A DNA stretch of 64,000 nt, taken from positions 1,798,001 to 1,862,000 of the forward strand of contig NZ_SNWR01000002.1 in the NCBI RefSeq assembly GCF_004362215.1, given 5' to 3'. This document shows positions 35,538-44,968 of this stretch, one piece after another. The position numbers and the translations under genes were made by a program. This DNA comes from Paractinoplanes brasiliensis. GTDB taxonomy: Bacteria > Actinomycetota > Actinomycetes > Mycobacteriales > Micromonosporaceae. Numbering within the stretch: position 1 is the first letter of the stretch; every line of letters starts with the position of its first letter. The notes beneath the pieces are model-generated. The model searched no databases, was not told the origin of the DNA, and saw only the letters and a program-made list of their open reading frames with translations.

Positions 35538-36308
35538 TCAGGCGTTCAGCTTGTCCCGCCAGGCGAGGAGGTCGCGCAGGTCGGACAGGTCGTGTTCGGG
35601 GCCGCTGGTGTGGACCGTGAAGAGGCGGGCGCCCAGCTCGTACATCCTGTCCCGGGTGTCGGGGTTGCCCACCACCGAGACCTCGATCTCGGCGGGGTCG
35701 CGGCCGATGTCGGCGCAGTGCCGCGCCAGGACGCCCAGCTTGTGCTCGAGGGTTTCCGGGTCGGAGAAGCTGTGCCAGATGTCGGCGTGCTTGGCGACCA
35801 GGCGCAGCGTCTTCTTCTCGCCCCCGCCGCCGATCAGGACCGGGATCTTGCGGGTGGGCGGCGGGTTCAGCTTGCCCCACCGCGACTCGATGCGGGGCAG
35901 GGCGGTCGCCAGGTCGTCGAGGCGGCCGCCCGCCGTGCCGAACTCGAAGCCGTACTCGGCATAGTCACGTTCGAACCAGCCCGAGCCGATGCCCAGGATC
36001 AGGCGGCCGTCGGAGATGTGGTCGACAGTGCGGGCCATGTCGGCCAGCAGATCCGGGTTGCGGTAGCTGTTGCAGGCCACCAGGGCCCCGATCTCGACCC
36101 GGGACGTGGACTCGGCCCACGCCGCCAGCATCGTCCAGCACTCGAAGTGCAAGCCGTCCGGCTCCCCGTTGAGCGGGAAGAAGTGGTCCCAGTTGAACAG
36201 GATGTCGGCGCCGAGCTCCTCGGCCTCGGCGGCCGTACGGCGGATGCTCTGGTAACCGGCGTGCTGGGGCTGAAGCTGCAGTCCGACGCGGACAGGCCTG
36301 GAAGTCAT
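35538..36308 (-). CDS. LLM-class F420-dependent oxidoreductase (TIGR03560-like)
   Basis: 256 residues of the luciferase-like family with VGLQLQPQHAGYQSIR at the N-terminus, WDHFFPLNGEPDGLHFECW, VACNSYRNPDLLADMARTVD, GRLILGIGSGWFERDYAEYG and PVLIGGGGEKKTLRLVAKHAD. The N-terminal Gln/His pattern and the EFG block fit the F420-dependent group. It is a paralogue of the enzyme at 26367 but has no visible dedicated regulator. The substrate is unknown. Confidence 0.85.
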   Translation of the reverse strand: MTSRPVRVGLQLQPQHAGYQSIRRTAAEAEELGADILFNWDHFFPLNGEPDGLHFECWTMLAAWAESTSRVEIGALVACNSYRNPDLLADMARTVDHISDGRLILGIGSGWFERDYAEYGFEFGTAGGRLDDLATALPRIESRWGKLNPPPTRKIPVLIGGGGEKKTLRLVAKHADIWHSFSDPETLEHKLGVLARHCADIGRDPAEIEVSVVGNPDTRDRMYELGARLFTVHTSGPEHDLSDLRDLLAWRDKLNA

Positions 36309-36761
36309 GAGAGCCAGCCTAGGCGCGCCGGGTCCCGCCGTCCCGCGATACCGCTATCGGTGCTGGACCCGCCCTCGAACCCGCGCCGGGATGGGTCAGT
36401 TGCCTGATGCCTCGCACCCGGATTGCTGGAGTGGGCGCTGCGCCGGTCGTCCGCGTGGCGACTGGGCGATCCGCGCCACGGCGGCTAGATTGGACGCGTG
36501 GTGACGATGATGCTGCTCAGCGCGATGCTGATGCGTGCCCTCGTCGGCCTCTTCTCGCAGCCGGAGCCCACTGTGGAGCGCCGGGTGGCAGCCGAGCCGG
36601 TCCCCGCCGACCGCGTTCTGGCGCTTCTCCCGCAGTTCTCCGCGGGCGTCCGCGGCTCGCGCGCGCCTCCCGTCGCGCTCGCCTGACCGTCCGCCGGCGC
36701 CTCGCCGCGCCCGCCGACGGCCGCAGTCCGACATCGACGACCTCGCGGACGGAAACCTGCC

Positions 36762-37661
36762 ATGAACGTGGTTGCGGAAATGCTCCTGACCGACCCGGCC
36801 CCGGCGGCCATCTGGGCGACGCTGATCCTGCTCACCTTCCCCGCGCTGCTGATGCTCGGCAGCCCCGAGGCCATGCGCCACCCCGGCCGCACCCTGCGCG
36901 ACCTGCTCACCGCTCTCCGCAGCGCGCGACTGTTCGCCGGCAAAACCCTTCCTTCCCCGTACGCCTCCACGCCCGTCCCCTCCGCGCACAACGGCTCGAC
37001 GCGGCACCTCCCCACGCGGTCCTCCTCCGCCGGGGACGTGTCCTCCCAGCACGCGTCCTCCCAGCACGCGTCCTCGCAGCACGCGTCCTCGCAGCACGCG
37101 TCCTCGCAGTACGCGTCCTCGCAGTACGTTTCCGAGGTGCGCGTGGCCGCCGAGCGGGCCGCCGTTGCGGCGCAGCGCTGGCAGGAACTGTGGGAGCAGG
37201 CCGAGGCCACGGTGAACGCGGCGTACGAGTCCTGGCTCGACGCCGACGCCCGCCTTCGCAAAGCCATGGTCGCGGCCCGCTGGGGCACCCCGTGGTCGGC
37301 GCCCACCTGCGAGGAGTACGCCGCCCGCGAGCGCTTCCTGCACCGCGCCGTGGCCGTCGCGTGCGACCGGGGCGACCTGCCCGCCGCGGCCCTGGCCGAC
37401 GCCCTGGCCGGCCGCAACGGCTGGGACGCCCGCCTGCACCCCGTCGACCAGGAACTGGTCATCACCAAAGCCACTGTCACCTACCGCCGCCACTGTTACG
37501 ACACCGCGGCCGCCGCCGAGCTGACCGCCCGCCACGACGCCGACCTGGCCCATCGCGCCGCCGGCAGCCTTGCCCGCGAGGCGCTGGCCGCCCCGTTCAC
37601 GACCGTCCCCTCCCCCGCGACGCCGGCGCCCGGCCGCCGCCCGATGGTTGTCCCCGCATGA
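36762..37661 (+). CDS. Hypothetical membrane-anchored protein with Ser-Gln-His repeat
   Basis: 299 residues, not recognised. One N-terminal membrane segment (residues 14-33), then a basic stretch, then an array of (H/Y)ASSQ five-residue repeats at about 93-123. A helical, Ala/Arg-rich C-terminal domain follows (EVRVAAERAAVAAQRWQELW, YESWLDADARLRKAMVAARW). Codon third positions support this frame over the alternatives. The stop at 37659-37661 lies at the beginning of a 110-bp tandem duplication. Confidence 0.6.
   Translation: MNVVAEMLLTDPAPAAIWATLILLTFPALLMLGSPEAMRHPGRTLRDLLTALRSARLFAGKTLPSPYASTPVPSAHNGSTRHLPTRSSSAGDVSSQHASSQHASSQHASSQHASSQYASSQYVSEVRVAAERAAVAAQRWQELWEQAEATVNAAYESWLDADARLRKAMVAARWGTPWSAPTCEEYAARERFLHRAVAVACDRGDLPAAALADALAGRNGWDARLHPVDQELVITKATVTYRRHCYDTAAAAELTARHDADLAHRAAGSLAREALAAPFTTVPSPATPAPGRRPMVVPA
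37041..37130 (+). repeat. 15-bp minisatellite in the hypothetical gene
   Basis: Six tandem copies of TCCTCGCAGCACGCG (variants with CCC and TAC) encode Ser-Ser-Gln-His/Tyr-Ala repeats in frame. Confidence 0.92.
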
Positions 37662-37866
37662 CACCGCCGCGCGACCAGCGATGTGAATGACTGCCCACAA
37701 CCTTTCGACAGGGGTCGCGGCCTGTCAGCAGCGGGACTGCCGACCTCCCGATGGCCGTCCCCACAACTTGACACCGCCGCGCGACCAGCGATGTAAGTGA
37801 GCGCCCACAACCTTCGAGAGGGGGTCGCGGCCTTCCAGCGGCGGGACTGCCGAACTCTCGGGGGAC
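37643..37866. repeat. 110-bp tandem duplication starting at a stop codon
   Basis: The segment starting TGACACCGCCGCGCGACCAG at 37659 recurs at 37769 with high identity, and the flanking GATGG..GTCCCC also recurs (with a 3-bp indel). The first copy begins in the last codons of the hypothetical gene. The rest of the gap to 37947 holds no gene that I can see. Confidence 0.85.
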
Positions 37867-37947
37867 CGGACTACGCGTCCCGCCTCCCGAGGAAAGCCAC
37901 GGCAGGTTGAGGACGGGCGGTGGCCATGACGGAAGGCCGTCAGCGGC

Positions 37948-38625
37948 TCAGGAGGGCTGGGGGCGGTAGCAGCAGTCCGTGCAGATTTTGGGCTCGGGCA
38001 GGGTGAACGCCAGGCAGCACGTCCGCCGGCGTAGGTGGCCGTCCTCCCACGAGATCAGGTCGTGCAGGTCCAGGGCTTTGAGCAGGATGTCGATGTCCGC
38101 GGTGGTGGCCCCGGGGACTGCGCGCACGGCGTGGCGGGTCGCGTGCGCGAGGCCGGCCGCCAGGGAGCCGAGCAGGGGGCGGCGGTTGATCCGGATCTCG
38201 CGCTGGAAGGCGTCCAGCAGGGGCGTCACGTGATGGTCGAGCAGCACACTGCGTAACGCCAGCGGGTCACCCTCGGTGAACGGTGTGCCGGGTCGCACTC
38301 CGATCCGTACGGGGGCGTCGGGCGCGTCCAGACGCACGAGCACCTGCGACGCCGTGACGTGCAGGACGCGACGGCCGGCCACCCAGCCGAAGGCGGCGGG
38401 CAGGGAAAGCCAGTACGAGTACGCCTTCCACATGAGCGCGGCGGCCACATGCGGGCGCGCGTCCCACCGGCGCCGGGCCGCCGCCTGCAGCAGGGTCACG
38501 TCGCCGCCGGTCAGAGCCGTGGCCGGGATCCACCCGGACTCGTCGTGGACGATCAGTCCCGGTTCCAGGCCCGGCAGCCGGCCGGCGCCGAACGCACGCC
38601 GGACAGCGGCCAGAAGTTCGTCCAT
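37948..38625 (-). CDS. FhuF-like (2Fe-2S) siderophore-iron reductase
   Basis: 225 residues. The C-terminus has the FhuF-type cluster motif RRTCCLAF...ICTDC, that is Cys-Cys-x10-Cys-x2-Cys, which binds an unusual 2Fe-2S cluster and reduces ferric siderophores in the cytosol. The upstream domain (FTEGDPLALRSVLLDHHVTP, RRPLLGSLAAGLAHATRHAV) agrees with the family. No siderophore genes adjoin it. The direction of reduction and the partner siderophore are inferred. Confidence 0.82.
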   Translation of the reverse strand: MDELLAAVRRAFGAGRLPGLEPGLIVHDESGWIPATALTGGDVTLLQAAARRRWDARPHVAAALMWKAYSYWLSLPAAFGWVAGRRVLHVTASQVLVRLDAPDAPVRIGVRPGTPFTEGDPLALRSVLLDHHVTPLLDAFQREIRINRRPLLGSLAAGLAHATRHAVRAVPGATTADIDILLKALDLHDLISWEDGHLRRRTCCLAFTLPEPKICTDCCYRPQPS

Positions 38626-38690
38626 CGCCCCTCATTACCCCCGCGGCGACAGCCCGACGCATGCCCGGTAACGGGTCCGGCCCAACCCGG

Positions 38691-38920
38691 ACGACGATCC
38701 GGCGGACGATCCGGCGGACGCCCGGGACACGGCCCAACCCACCCCTGCACGACCATCCGGCGCACGCCCGACACCACGGCCCGACCCACCCCCGCACGCC
38801 CGACACACGACCCAGCCGTACCCCCGCACGACCATCCAGCGCACGCCCGACACACCGCCCAACCCACCCCCGCACGCCCGACACACGACCCAGCCGCACC
38901 CCCGCACGACGATCCGGCGC
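38691..38920. repeat. Imperfect tandem repeat, unit about 79 bp
   Basis: Units starting ACGACCATCC at 38749 and 38828 are nearly identical over 79 bp; a shorter divergent unit precedes (38691) and a partial one follows (38906). All frames are low-complexity Pro/Thr/Arg or Gly/Arg, so I do not call a gene. It lies in the divergent region between the FhuF-like and SPW genes. Confidence 0.85.
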
Positions 38921-39046
38921 GTGCCCCAGGCTCGGCGGTTGTCCCGCACCACACTCCCGCCCCTGGGGCCGCGGACGGGGCTGATCGTCACGTAACCGTC
39001 ATGAAGACGCGCAGCGCCCGCCACCGGTGTGGGTGAGAGTCGGTGT

Positions 39047-39430
39047 ATGAGTACCGACGAAGCTGTCCGGACGCGGGTGGCCCGCCGGCTCGGCCGGGAC
39101 CTCGTGCTCACGCCGAGCGCGTTCATCGGGGTCGCCGGGGTCTGGCTGGTGGTCACGCCCGTCGTCATCGATCATGGCGTCTACCCGTGGATCAACGATG
39201 TGCTCGCCGGCGTCGTGCTGTTCGCGCTGGCCGCCGCGCAGATTGTGCTGCCCCGTCGATCGCCGGCGCTGAGCGCCGCCGCGGTTGTGGTGGGCGCGTG
39301 GCTGATCGCCGCGCCGTACGCGCTCGATTTCGCCGACCAGCTGGGCGTGGCCTGGAACGACAAGCTGGTGGGCACCCTGGTGATCCTGCTGGCCGTGGTC
39401 AACGCCCTGCCCCGCCTCGTCAAGCCGTGA
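39047..39430 (+). CDS. SPW-repeat membrane protein
   Basis: 127 residues with four membrane segments and two copies of the SPW-type pattern (GVAGVWLVVTPVVID and VVGAWLIAAPYALDF). These small actinobacterial membrane proteins have no known function. The ATG at 39047 is chosen; a few codons of open frame upstream add nothing recognisable. Confidence 0.8.
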   Translation: MSTDEAVRTRVARRLGRDLVLTPSAFIGVAGVWLVVTPVVIDHGVYPWINDVLAGVVLFALAAAQIVLPRRSPALSAAAVVVGAWLIAAPYALDFADQLGVAWNDKLVGTLVILLAVVNALPRLVKP

Positions 39431-39501
39431 GCGTCCCGCCTGTGCGTCAGCGGCTTTGAGTCATTTCCGCGTACGCCCGGAAGGCTCTGTAGTTTGTCGG
39501 C

Positions 39502-40479
39502 ATGGACGCGCTCACCGGTTTGCTCGACGGGCCCCGGGCCCGGGGCGCGTTCCTGCTCCGGTCGGTCCTGGATCCGCCGTGGTCGCTGGGGATCCGTGAC
39601 GGCTCGCCGCTGTCGCTGATCACGATGGTGCGCGGCGACGCCTTCGTCCTCAAAGACGGCTTCCCTCCGGCCCGAGTCGGCGCCGGGGATGTGGCCGTGG
39701 TCAACGGCGTGGATCCGTACGTGGTGGCCGACGACCCGGGCACCGCCCCGCAGGTGATCATCCACCCGGGGCAGCGCTGCGAGATGGCCGACGGTTCCGA
39801 GGTGACGCTGACCGGGCAGGGTGTGCGTACGTGGGGCACCCGGCCCGACGCGCCGGCCGTGATGATCAGCGGGACGTATCAGATGCACAGCGAGGTCAGC
39901 AGGCGTCTGCTCGTCGCGTTGCCGGGACTGCTGATCCGGCCGGCCGAGGCGGGCGACCGGACGCTGATCGACCTGCTCGTGCGGGAGATGACCGGCACCG
40001 AGCCCGCCCAGGATCTGGTGCTGGACCGCCTGCTCGACCTGGTGCTGGTCTCGGTGCTGCGGTCCTGGCTGGCCGCGGCGGGCGACGACGCCCCGGCCTG
40101 GCAGCGGGCCCGCACCGATCCCGTGGTGGGGCCGGCCCTGCGGTTGATCCACGACGATCCGGCGTACGGGTGGACGGTGGCTTCTCTGGCGGCGCGCACG
40201 GGAGTGTCGCGTGCCTCGCTGGCCCGGCGGTTCACCGAGGTGGTGGGCGAGTCCCCGATGGCCTATCTGACGGGCTGGCGGATCACCCTGGCGGCCGATC
40301 TGCTGCGGCAGGGCGATGCCACACTGGAGTCGGTGGCCCGCCGGGTCGGTTACGGCAGCGCGTTCGCCCTGAGCACCGCGTTCAAGCGGGAACGCGGGGT
40401 CAGCCCGCAGGAGTACCGCCGCCGGCCGGCACACGCGCCGCACCCGTCTCCCCTGCCCCGCGTGGTGCGGCTCACGTAG
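39502..40479 (+). CDS. AraC family regulator with cupin-like sensor domain
   Basis: 325 residues. The N-terminal cupin (PLSLITMVRGDAFVL, GAGDVAVVNGVDPYVVADD) of the AraC_binding_2/cupin_6 type is followed by the AraC double helix-turn-helix (YGWTVASLAARTGVSRASLA, then LRQGDATLESVARRVGYGSA, FKRERGVSPQEYRR). It is monocistronic, upstream of the two-component system. Typical neighbours are oxidoreductases; its target is not evident. Confidence 0.87.
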   Translation: MDALTGLLDGPRARGAFLLRSVLDPPWSLGIRDGSPLSLITMVRGDAFVLKDGFPPARVGAGDVAVVNGVDPYVVADDPGTAPQVIIHPGQRCEMADGSEVTLTGQGVRTWGTRPDAPAVMISGTYQMHSEVSRRLLVALPGLLIRPAEAGDRTLIDLLVREMTGTEPAQDLVLDRLLDLVLVSVLRSWLAAAGDDAPAWQRARTDPVVGPALRLIHDDPAYGWTVASLAARTGVSRASLARRFTEVVGESPMAYLTGWRITLAADLLRQGDATLESVARRVGYGSAFALSTAFKRERGVSPQEYRRRPAHAPHPSPLPRVVRLT

Positions 40480-40581
40480 GCCGGAACGCGATGTGGGTGT
40501 CAGACCCGATGGCAGACCCACCCGTGGCCGGGCAGATTCAAGGGGAACAGGTTCTTCTCCTTGAAAGCCGGGTGATCCCGC

Positions 40582-41517
40582 GTGTCGCTGTTCTGGCGGA
40601 TCTTCTCGTTGAACGCGGCGGTGCTGACCGTCGCGGCCCTCGTGCTGCTCTTCGCCCCGGTGACCGTCTCGGCGACCGCCCGCATGGCCGAGGCGTTGAT
40701 CGTCCTGGCCGGCACGGCGGTCACCCTGATCGCGAACGCGGCGATGCTGCGGGTCGGCCTGGCGCCGCTGGCCCGGCTGTCCCGGGTGATGACCACCGTC
40801 GACCTGCTCAAGCCGGGCACCCGCCTGGCCGTACGGGGTCACGGTGAGATCGCCGCGCTGATCGCCGCGTTCAACTCGATGCTGGAACGGCTCGAGAGCG
40901 AACGGGCGGCCAGCGCCGGGCGCGCGCTGTCGGCTCAGGAGGCCGAGCGGCACCGGATCGCGCAGGAGCTGCACGACGAGATCGGCCAGACGCTGACGGC
41001 GGTGCTGCTCGACCTCGGACGGGTGACCCAGGCGGCCCCGGAACAGACGCGTGACCAGCTGTTACAGGTGCGGGAGAGCATCCGCAACAGCCTCGACGAG
41101 ATCCGCCGGATCGCTCGCCGGTTGCGGCCGGGCGTGCTCGACGAGCTGGGGCTGGCCAGTGCCCTGCGCGCGCTGGCGGGCGAGTTCACCACGGCCGGCA
41201 TGTCGGTGCGGCGTCAGGTCGGCGCCGAACTGCCGGTGCTGAGCAAGGAGGTCGAGCTGGTGGTCTACCGGGTCGCTCAGGAGAGCCTGACCAACGCCGC
41301 GCGCCACTCGGCGGCCCAGCACGTCGATCTGGTGCTCTCCCACGAAAAAGACCAACTGCAGTTGTGCGTACGGGATGACGGCCGTGGCCTGAGAGGCGCG
41401 GCAGAAGGGGCAGGGATTCGCGGCATGCGAGAACGGGCGCTTCTGATCGGGGCAGGCTTGACTGTCGAGTCCGGAACCACCGGCGGCACCTCGGTTCAGC
41501 TGCGGGTGCCCACATGA
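40582..41517 (+). CDS. NarL-type sensor histidine kinase
   Basis: 311 residues. Two membrane segments (residues 8-30 and 36-60) are followed by a HAMP-like linker, a HisKA_3 dimerisation domain with the phosphoacceptor in RIAQELHDEIGQTL, and an HATPase domain with TNAARHS (N box), DDGRG (G1) and GIRGMRERA (G2). Only a few residues lie outside the membrane, so it probably senses a membrane or intracellular cue. The GTG at 40582 starts it. Its stop overlaps the response regulator by four bases. Confidence 0.88.
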   Translation: MSLFWRIFSLNAAVLTVAALVLLFAPVTVSATARMAEALIVLAGTAVTLIANAAMLRVGLAPLARLSRVMTTVDLLKPGTRLAVRGHGEIAALIAAFNSMLERLESERAASAGRALSAQEAERHRIAQELHDEIGQTLTAVLLDLGRVTQAAPEQTRDQLLQVRESIRNSLDEIRRIARRLRPGVLDELGLASALRALAGEFTTAGMSVRRQVGAELPVLSKEVELVVYRVAQESLTNAARHSAAQHVDLVLSHEKDQLQLCVRDDGRGLRGAAEGAGIRGMRERALLIGAGLTVESGTTGGTSVQLRVPT

Positions 41518-42158
41518 TCCGTATCCTGCTGGCCGACGACCACGCCCTCGTACGCCGGGGCGTGCGCCTGATCCTGGACGGCGAACCGGATCTCGAAGTG
41601 ATCGGTGAGGCAGCCGACGGGGCCGAGGCCCTGGCCCTGGCCGCCGCCGACCCGCCCGATCTCGCTGTGCTCGACATCGCCATGCCCCGGATGACCGGCC
41701 TGCAGGCCGCCCGGGAGCTCACCCGCAGCCACCCGGACGTGCGCATCCTGATCCTCACCATGTACGACAACGAGCAGTTCTTCTTCGAGGCGCTGCGGGT
41801 CGGCGCCGCGGGCTACGTGCTGAAGTCGGTTGCCGACCGCGACCTGGTCGAGGCCTGCCACGCGGCGATGCGCGACGAGCCGTTCCTCTATCCGGGGGCC
41901 GAGACCGCCCTGGTGCGCGACTATCTGGAGCGGGCCGGCAACGGCGCCGAGATCCCCGCGCGGGTGGTCACCGAGCGCGAGGAGGAGGTGCTCAAGCTCG
42001 TCGCCGAGGGTCACTCGACGCGCGAGATCGCCGAGATGCTCTACATCAGCGTCAAGACGGTCGAGCGGCACCGGTCGAACATCCTCACCAAGCTGGGTCT
42101 GAAGGACCGCCAGGAGCTGACCCGGTACGCCATCCGAGCCGGGTTGATCGAGCCGTGA
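41514..42158 (+). CDS. NarL/FixJ family response regulator
   Basis: 214 residues. The receiver domain has the acidic pair LLADDHALVRRG, the phosphoacceptor in DLAVLDIAMPRM (Asp about 55) and ILTMYD, and Lys in YVLKSVADRD. The LuxR-type helix-turn-helix is VTEREEEVLKLVAEG, STREIAEMLYISVKTVERHR. It overlaps the kinase upstream (ATGA) and mrpA downstream (GTGA), so it is part of the Mrp operon and probably regulates it. Confidence 0.9.
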   Translation: MIRILLADDHALVRRGVRLILDGEPDLEVIGEAADGAEALALAAADPPDLAVLDIAMPRMTGLQAARELTRSHPDVRILILTMYDNEQFFFEALRVGAAGYVLKSVADRDLVEACHAAMRDEPFLYPGAETALVRDYLERAGNGAEIPARVVTEREEEVLKLVAEGHSTREIAEMLYISVKTVERHRSNILTKLGLKDRQELTRYAIRAGLIEP

Positions 42159-44968
42159 TGCTCACTGTCCTGATCGTGCACACGGCGGCCGCGCTGCTGG
42201 CGCCCAAGCTCGTGCGTGCCTTCGGCAACCGCGCCCTTTATCTGCTGGCCCTGATCCCGGCCGCGACGTTCGGCTGGGCCCTGTCCGCCCGTCCGCCGCT
42301 GACCGAGACCTACCCGTGGGTGCCGCACCTGGGCATGGACCTGGCGCTGCGCACCGGCACGCTGTCGTGGCTGATGCTGCTGATCGTCAGCGGGATCGGC
42401 GCCGTGGTCCTGGCCTACTGCGCCCGCTACTTCGACGAGGGCGACCCGTCCGTCGGCCGTTTCGCGGGCGTCTTCCTCGGTTTCGCCACCGCCATGACCG
42501 GTCTCGTGGTGTCCGACGACCTTGTGCTCCTGTACGTCTTCTGGGAGCTCACGACCGTCTTCTCGTACCTGCTGATCGGGCACACCGGTGAGCGGGCGGC
42601 CGGTCGGCGCGCGGCGATGCAGGCCCTCGTGGTGACGACCGCGGGCGGGCTGGCGATGCTGGTCGGCTTCGTGATGCTGGGGCACGGCGCGGGCACGTAC
42701 CGGTGGTCGGAGATCGCCGCGGGGCCGTTGCCCGAGGGCAGCACGGTGGCGGCGATCCTGATCCTGGCCGGGGCGCTGAGCAAGTCGGCCATCTTCCCGT
42801 TCAGTTTCTGGCTGCCGGCCGCGATGGCCGCGCCCACGCCCGCGTCGGCCTACCTGCACGCGGCGTCGATGGTGAAGGCCGGCGTGTTCCTGCTCGGGCT
42901 GCTGGGCCCGCTGCTGGCGCAGGCCGAGCCGTGGCGGCCGGTCGCGATGGCCGCCGGGGTGCTGACGCTGTTGCTCGGCGGATGGGCCGCGATGCGCCAG
43001 CACGACCTGAAACTGCTGCTCGCGTACGGCACGGTCAGCCAGCTCGGCCTGCTGACGGTCGCGTTCGGAGCGGCCGGGCGTACGGCGGCGCTGGCCGGGG
43101 CGGCCCTGCTGCTCGCGCATGCCCTGTTCAAGGCGGCCCTGTTCCTGGTCGTCGGGATCATCGACCACCAGACCGGCACCCGGGACCTGCGGGACCTCAG
43201 CGGGCTGGCCCGCCGGTCACCCGTGCTGGCCGCGATCGCCGGGCTGGCCGTGGCGTCGATGGCCGGGGTGCCGCCGCTGGCCGGGTTCGTCGGCAAGGAG
43301 TCGCTGTTCGCGGCGTTCGAGCACGGCGGCACGACCGACCGGCTGGTGCTGCTCGCGCTGGTCGCCGGGTCCGCGTTGACCGTGGCGTACGGGCTGAGGT
43401 TCCTGTGGGGCGCCTTCGCCGGTAAGCCGGGGGTCGCGCCGGTCGAGTTCCCGGCGCCGCGCTGGACGTTCGTGGCGCCGGCCGCTCTGCTGTCGCTCAC
43501 CGGTCTGGCGGCCGGGATCGGCGCGTCGTGGCTGGACGGGGTCCTCACCCCGTACGCGGATCTGTTCGACGGCCCGGTGGAGCATCTCGCGCTGTGGCAC
43601 GGCGTCGGGCTGCCGCTGATGCTGTCGGCGGTGGCGCCGGCCGCCGGCGGGGTGATCTTCGTGATCCACCTGCACGGGCGCCCGTGGCCCGAGCAGAGGC
43701 TGCCGCAGGCCCAGGACGTCTACAAGCGGCTGATGAGCGCGGTCGACCGGACAGCCGTCGAGCTCACCGGCGCCACCCAGCGCGGGTCGCTGCCGTTCTC
43801 GCTCGGCGTCATCCTGCTCGTGCTGGTGTTCGTGGGCGGCAGCACGCTGCTGCTGGGCGGCGCTCCGTGGCCCGACGGGCTGCGGCTCTGGGACACCCCG
43901 CTGCAACTGGTCGCGGGGGCTGTCGTGGTGGGGTCGGCGATGGTCGCCGCCCGGTCGCGCCGCCGCCTCACCGCGATGATCCTGGTCGGGGTCAGCGGCT
44001 ACGGCATCGCCGTGATGTTCGTGCTGCACGGCGCGCCCGACCTGGCGCTCACCCAGTTCCTGGTCGAGACCGTCACGATCGTCATGTTCGTGCTGGTGCT
44101 GCGCCGGCTGCCGGTGCGCTTCTCGGCGCGTCCGCTGCGGGTGACCCGGGTGCTGCGGGCGGTGATCGCGGTCTCGACCGGTGTGGTAGCCGCGGGCATG
44201 GCCTACGTGGCGGCCGGCGGCCGGGTCGCCGAGCCGATCTCGGGCGGCTACGCCGAGCCCGCGGTGTCGTACGGGGGTGGGCACAACATCGTCAACGTGG
44301 CGCTGGTCGACATCCGGGCCTGGGACACCATGGGTGAGATCTCGGTGCTGGTGGTGGCCGCGACCGGCGTGGCCAGCCTGATCTTCCGCCGGACCGGGGC
44401 GCTGCTACGCCGGCGCGCCGAGCAGGGCACGACCACCTCGCAGCACGGGTCGTGGATGCTGGCCGCCGACAACCCCGAGGCCCGCCGCCAGTCGATCATC
44501 CTGCAGGTGGTGGCCCGGCTGCTGTTCCACACGATCGTGCTGTTCTCGGTGTACCTGCTGTTCTCGGGGCACAACGCGCCCGGCGGCGGGTTCGCCGGGG
44601 GCCTGGTCGCCGGGCTGGCGCTGACCACGCGCTACCTGGCCGGCGGGCGGCGCGAGCTGAACGCGGCGGCCCCGGTCGACGCGGGTCTGGTGCTCGGCGC
44701 CGGCCTGCTGATCTCGGTCGGTGCCGGGGCTACGGCCATGCTCGTGGGCGGCCAGGTGCTGCAGAGCGCCCTGATCGACCTGCGCGTGCCTGTGCTCGGC
44801 CACCTCCACTTCGCCACGTCGGCCTTCTTCGACGTCGGCGTCTATCTGATCGTGGTCGCGCTGGTGCTCGAGATCCTGCGCAGCCTCGGCGCCGAGCTGG
44901 ACCGCCAGCACGACGTCGCGGCCCGCGAGGAACGTCGGGCCCTCGAACGACAGAAGGAGCCGGTGTGA
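42155..44968 (+). CDS. mrpA: Mrp Na+/H+ antiporter subunit A with fused B domain
   Basis: About 937 residues. The N-terminal two thirds is the MrpA/NuoL-like proton-channel subunit (FWELTTVFSYLLIGHTGERA, GALSKSAIFPFSFWLPAAMA, HALFKAALFLVVGIIDHQTG). An MrpA C-terminal and MbhD/E-like region follows. From about residue 780 the protein is an MnhB-type domain (LFHTIVLFSVYLLFSGHNAP, GGGFAGGLVAGLALTTRYLA). There is therefore no separate mrpB. It would exchange Na+ for H+ at the membrane, supporting salt and pH tolerance. Translation can begin at GTG 42155 or ATG 42158, both within the response regulator stop. Confidence 0.92.
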   Translation: MMLTVLIVHTAAALLAPKLVRAFGNRALYLLALIPAATFGWALSARPPLTETYPWVPHLGMDLALRTGTLSWLMLLIVSGIGAVVLAYCARYFDEGDPSVGRFAGVFLGFATAMTGLVVSDDLVLLYVFWELTTVFSYLLIGHTGERAAGRRAAMQALVVTTAGGLAMLVGFVMLGHGAGTYRWSEIAAGPLPEGSTVAAILILAGALSKSAIFPFSFWLPAAMAAPTPASAYLHAASMVKAGVFLLGLLGPLLAQAEPWRPVAMAAGVLTLLLGGWAAMRQHDLKLLLAYGTVSQLGLLTVAFGAAGRTAALAGAALLLAHALFKAALFLVVGIIDHQTGTRDLRDLSGLARRSPVLAAIAGLAVASMAGVPPLAGFVGKESLFAAFEHGGTTDRLVLLALVAGSALTVAYGLRFLWGAFAGKPGVAPVEFPAPRWTFVAPAALLSLTGLAAGIGASWLDGVLTPYADLFDGPVEHLALWHGVGLPLMLSAVAPAAGGVIFVIHLHGRPWPEQRLPQAQDVYKRLMSAVDRTAVELTGATQRGSLPFSLGVILLVLVFVGGSTLLLGGAPWPDGLRLWDTPLQLVAGAVVVGSAMVAARSRRRLTAMILVGVSGYGIAVMFVLHGAPDLALTQFLVETVTIVMFVLVLRRLPVRFSARPLRVTRVLRAVIAVSTGVVAAGMAYVAAGGRVAEPISGGYAEPAVSYGGGHNIVNVALVDIRAWDTMGEISVLVVAATGVASLIFRRTGALLRRRAEQGTTTSQHGSWMLAADNPEARRQSIILQVVARLLFHTIVLFSVYLLFSGHNAPGGGFAGGLVAGLALTTRYLAGGRRELNAAAPVDAGLVLGAGLLISVGAGATAMLVGGQVLQSALIDLRVPVLGHLHFATSAFFDVGVYLIVVALVLEILRSLGAELDRQHDVAAREERRALERQKEPV

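Noticed and set aside
35133..36407. 424-codon plus-strand frame across the small Pro-rich gene and the F420 oxidoreductase
   Set aside because: It is the antisense shadow of two supported genes; its translation is low-complexity with no motif.
36498..36686. 62-codon hydrophobic frame upstream of the hypothetical at 36762
   Set aside because: It has no ribosome binding site or family match and the translation after residue 20 is typical of GC-rich shadow frames.
38553..38954. Gly/Arg/Val-rich frames in the 79-bp repeat region
   Set aside because: All frames are open because of the repeat and codon composition; there is no start context or known family.
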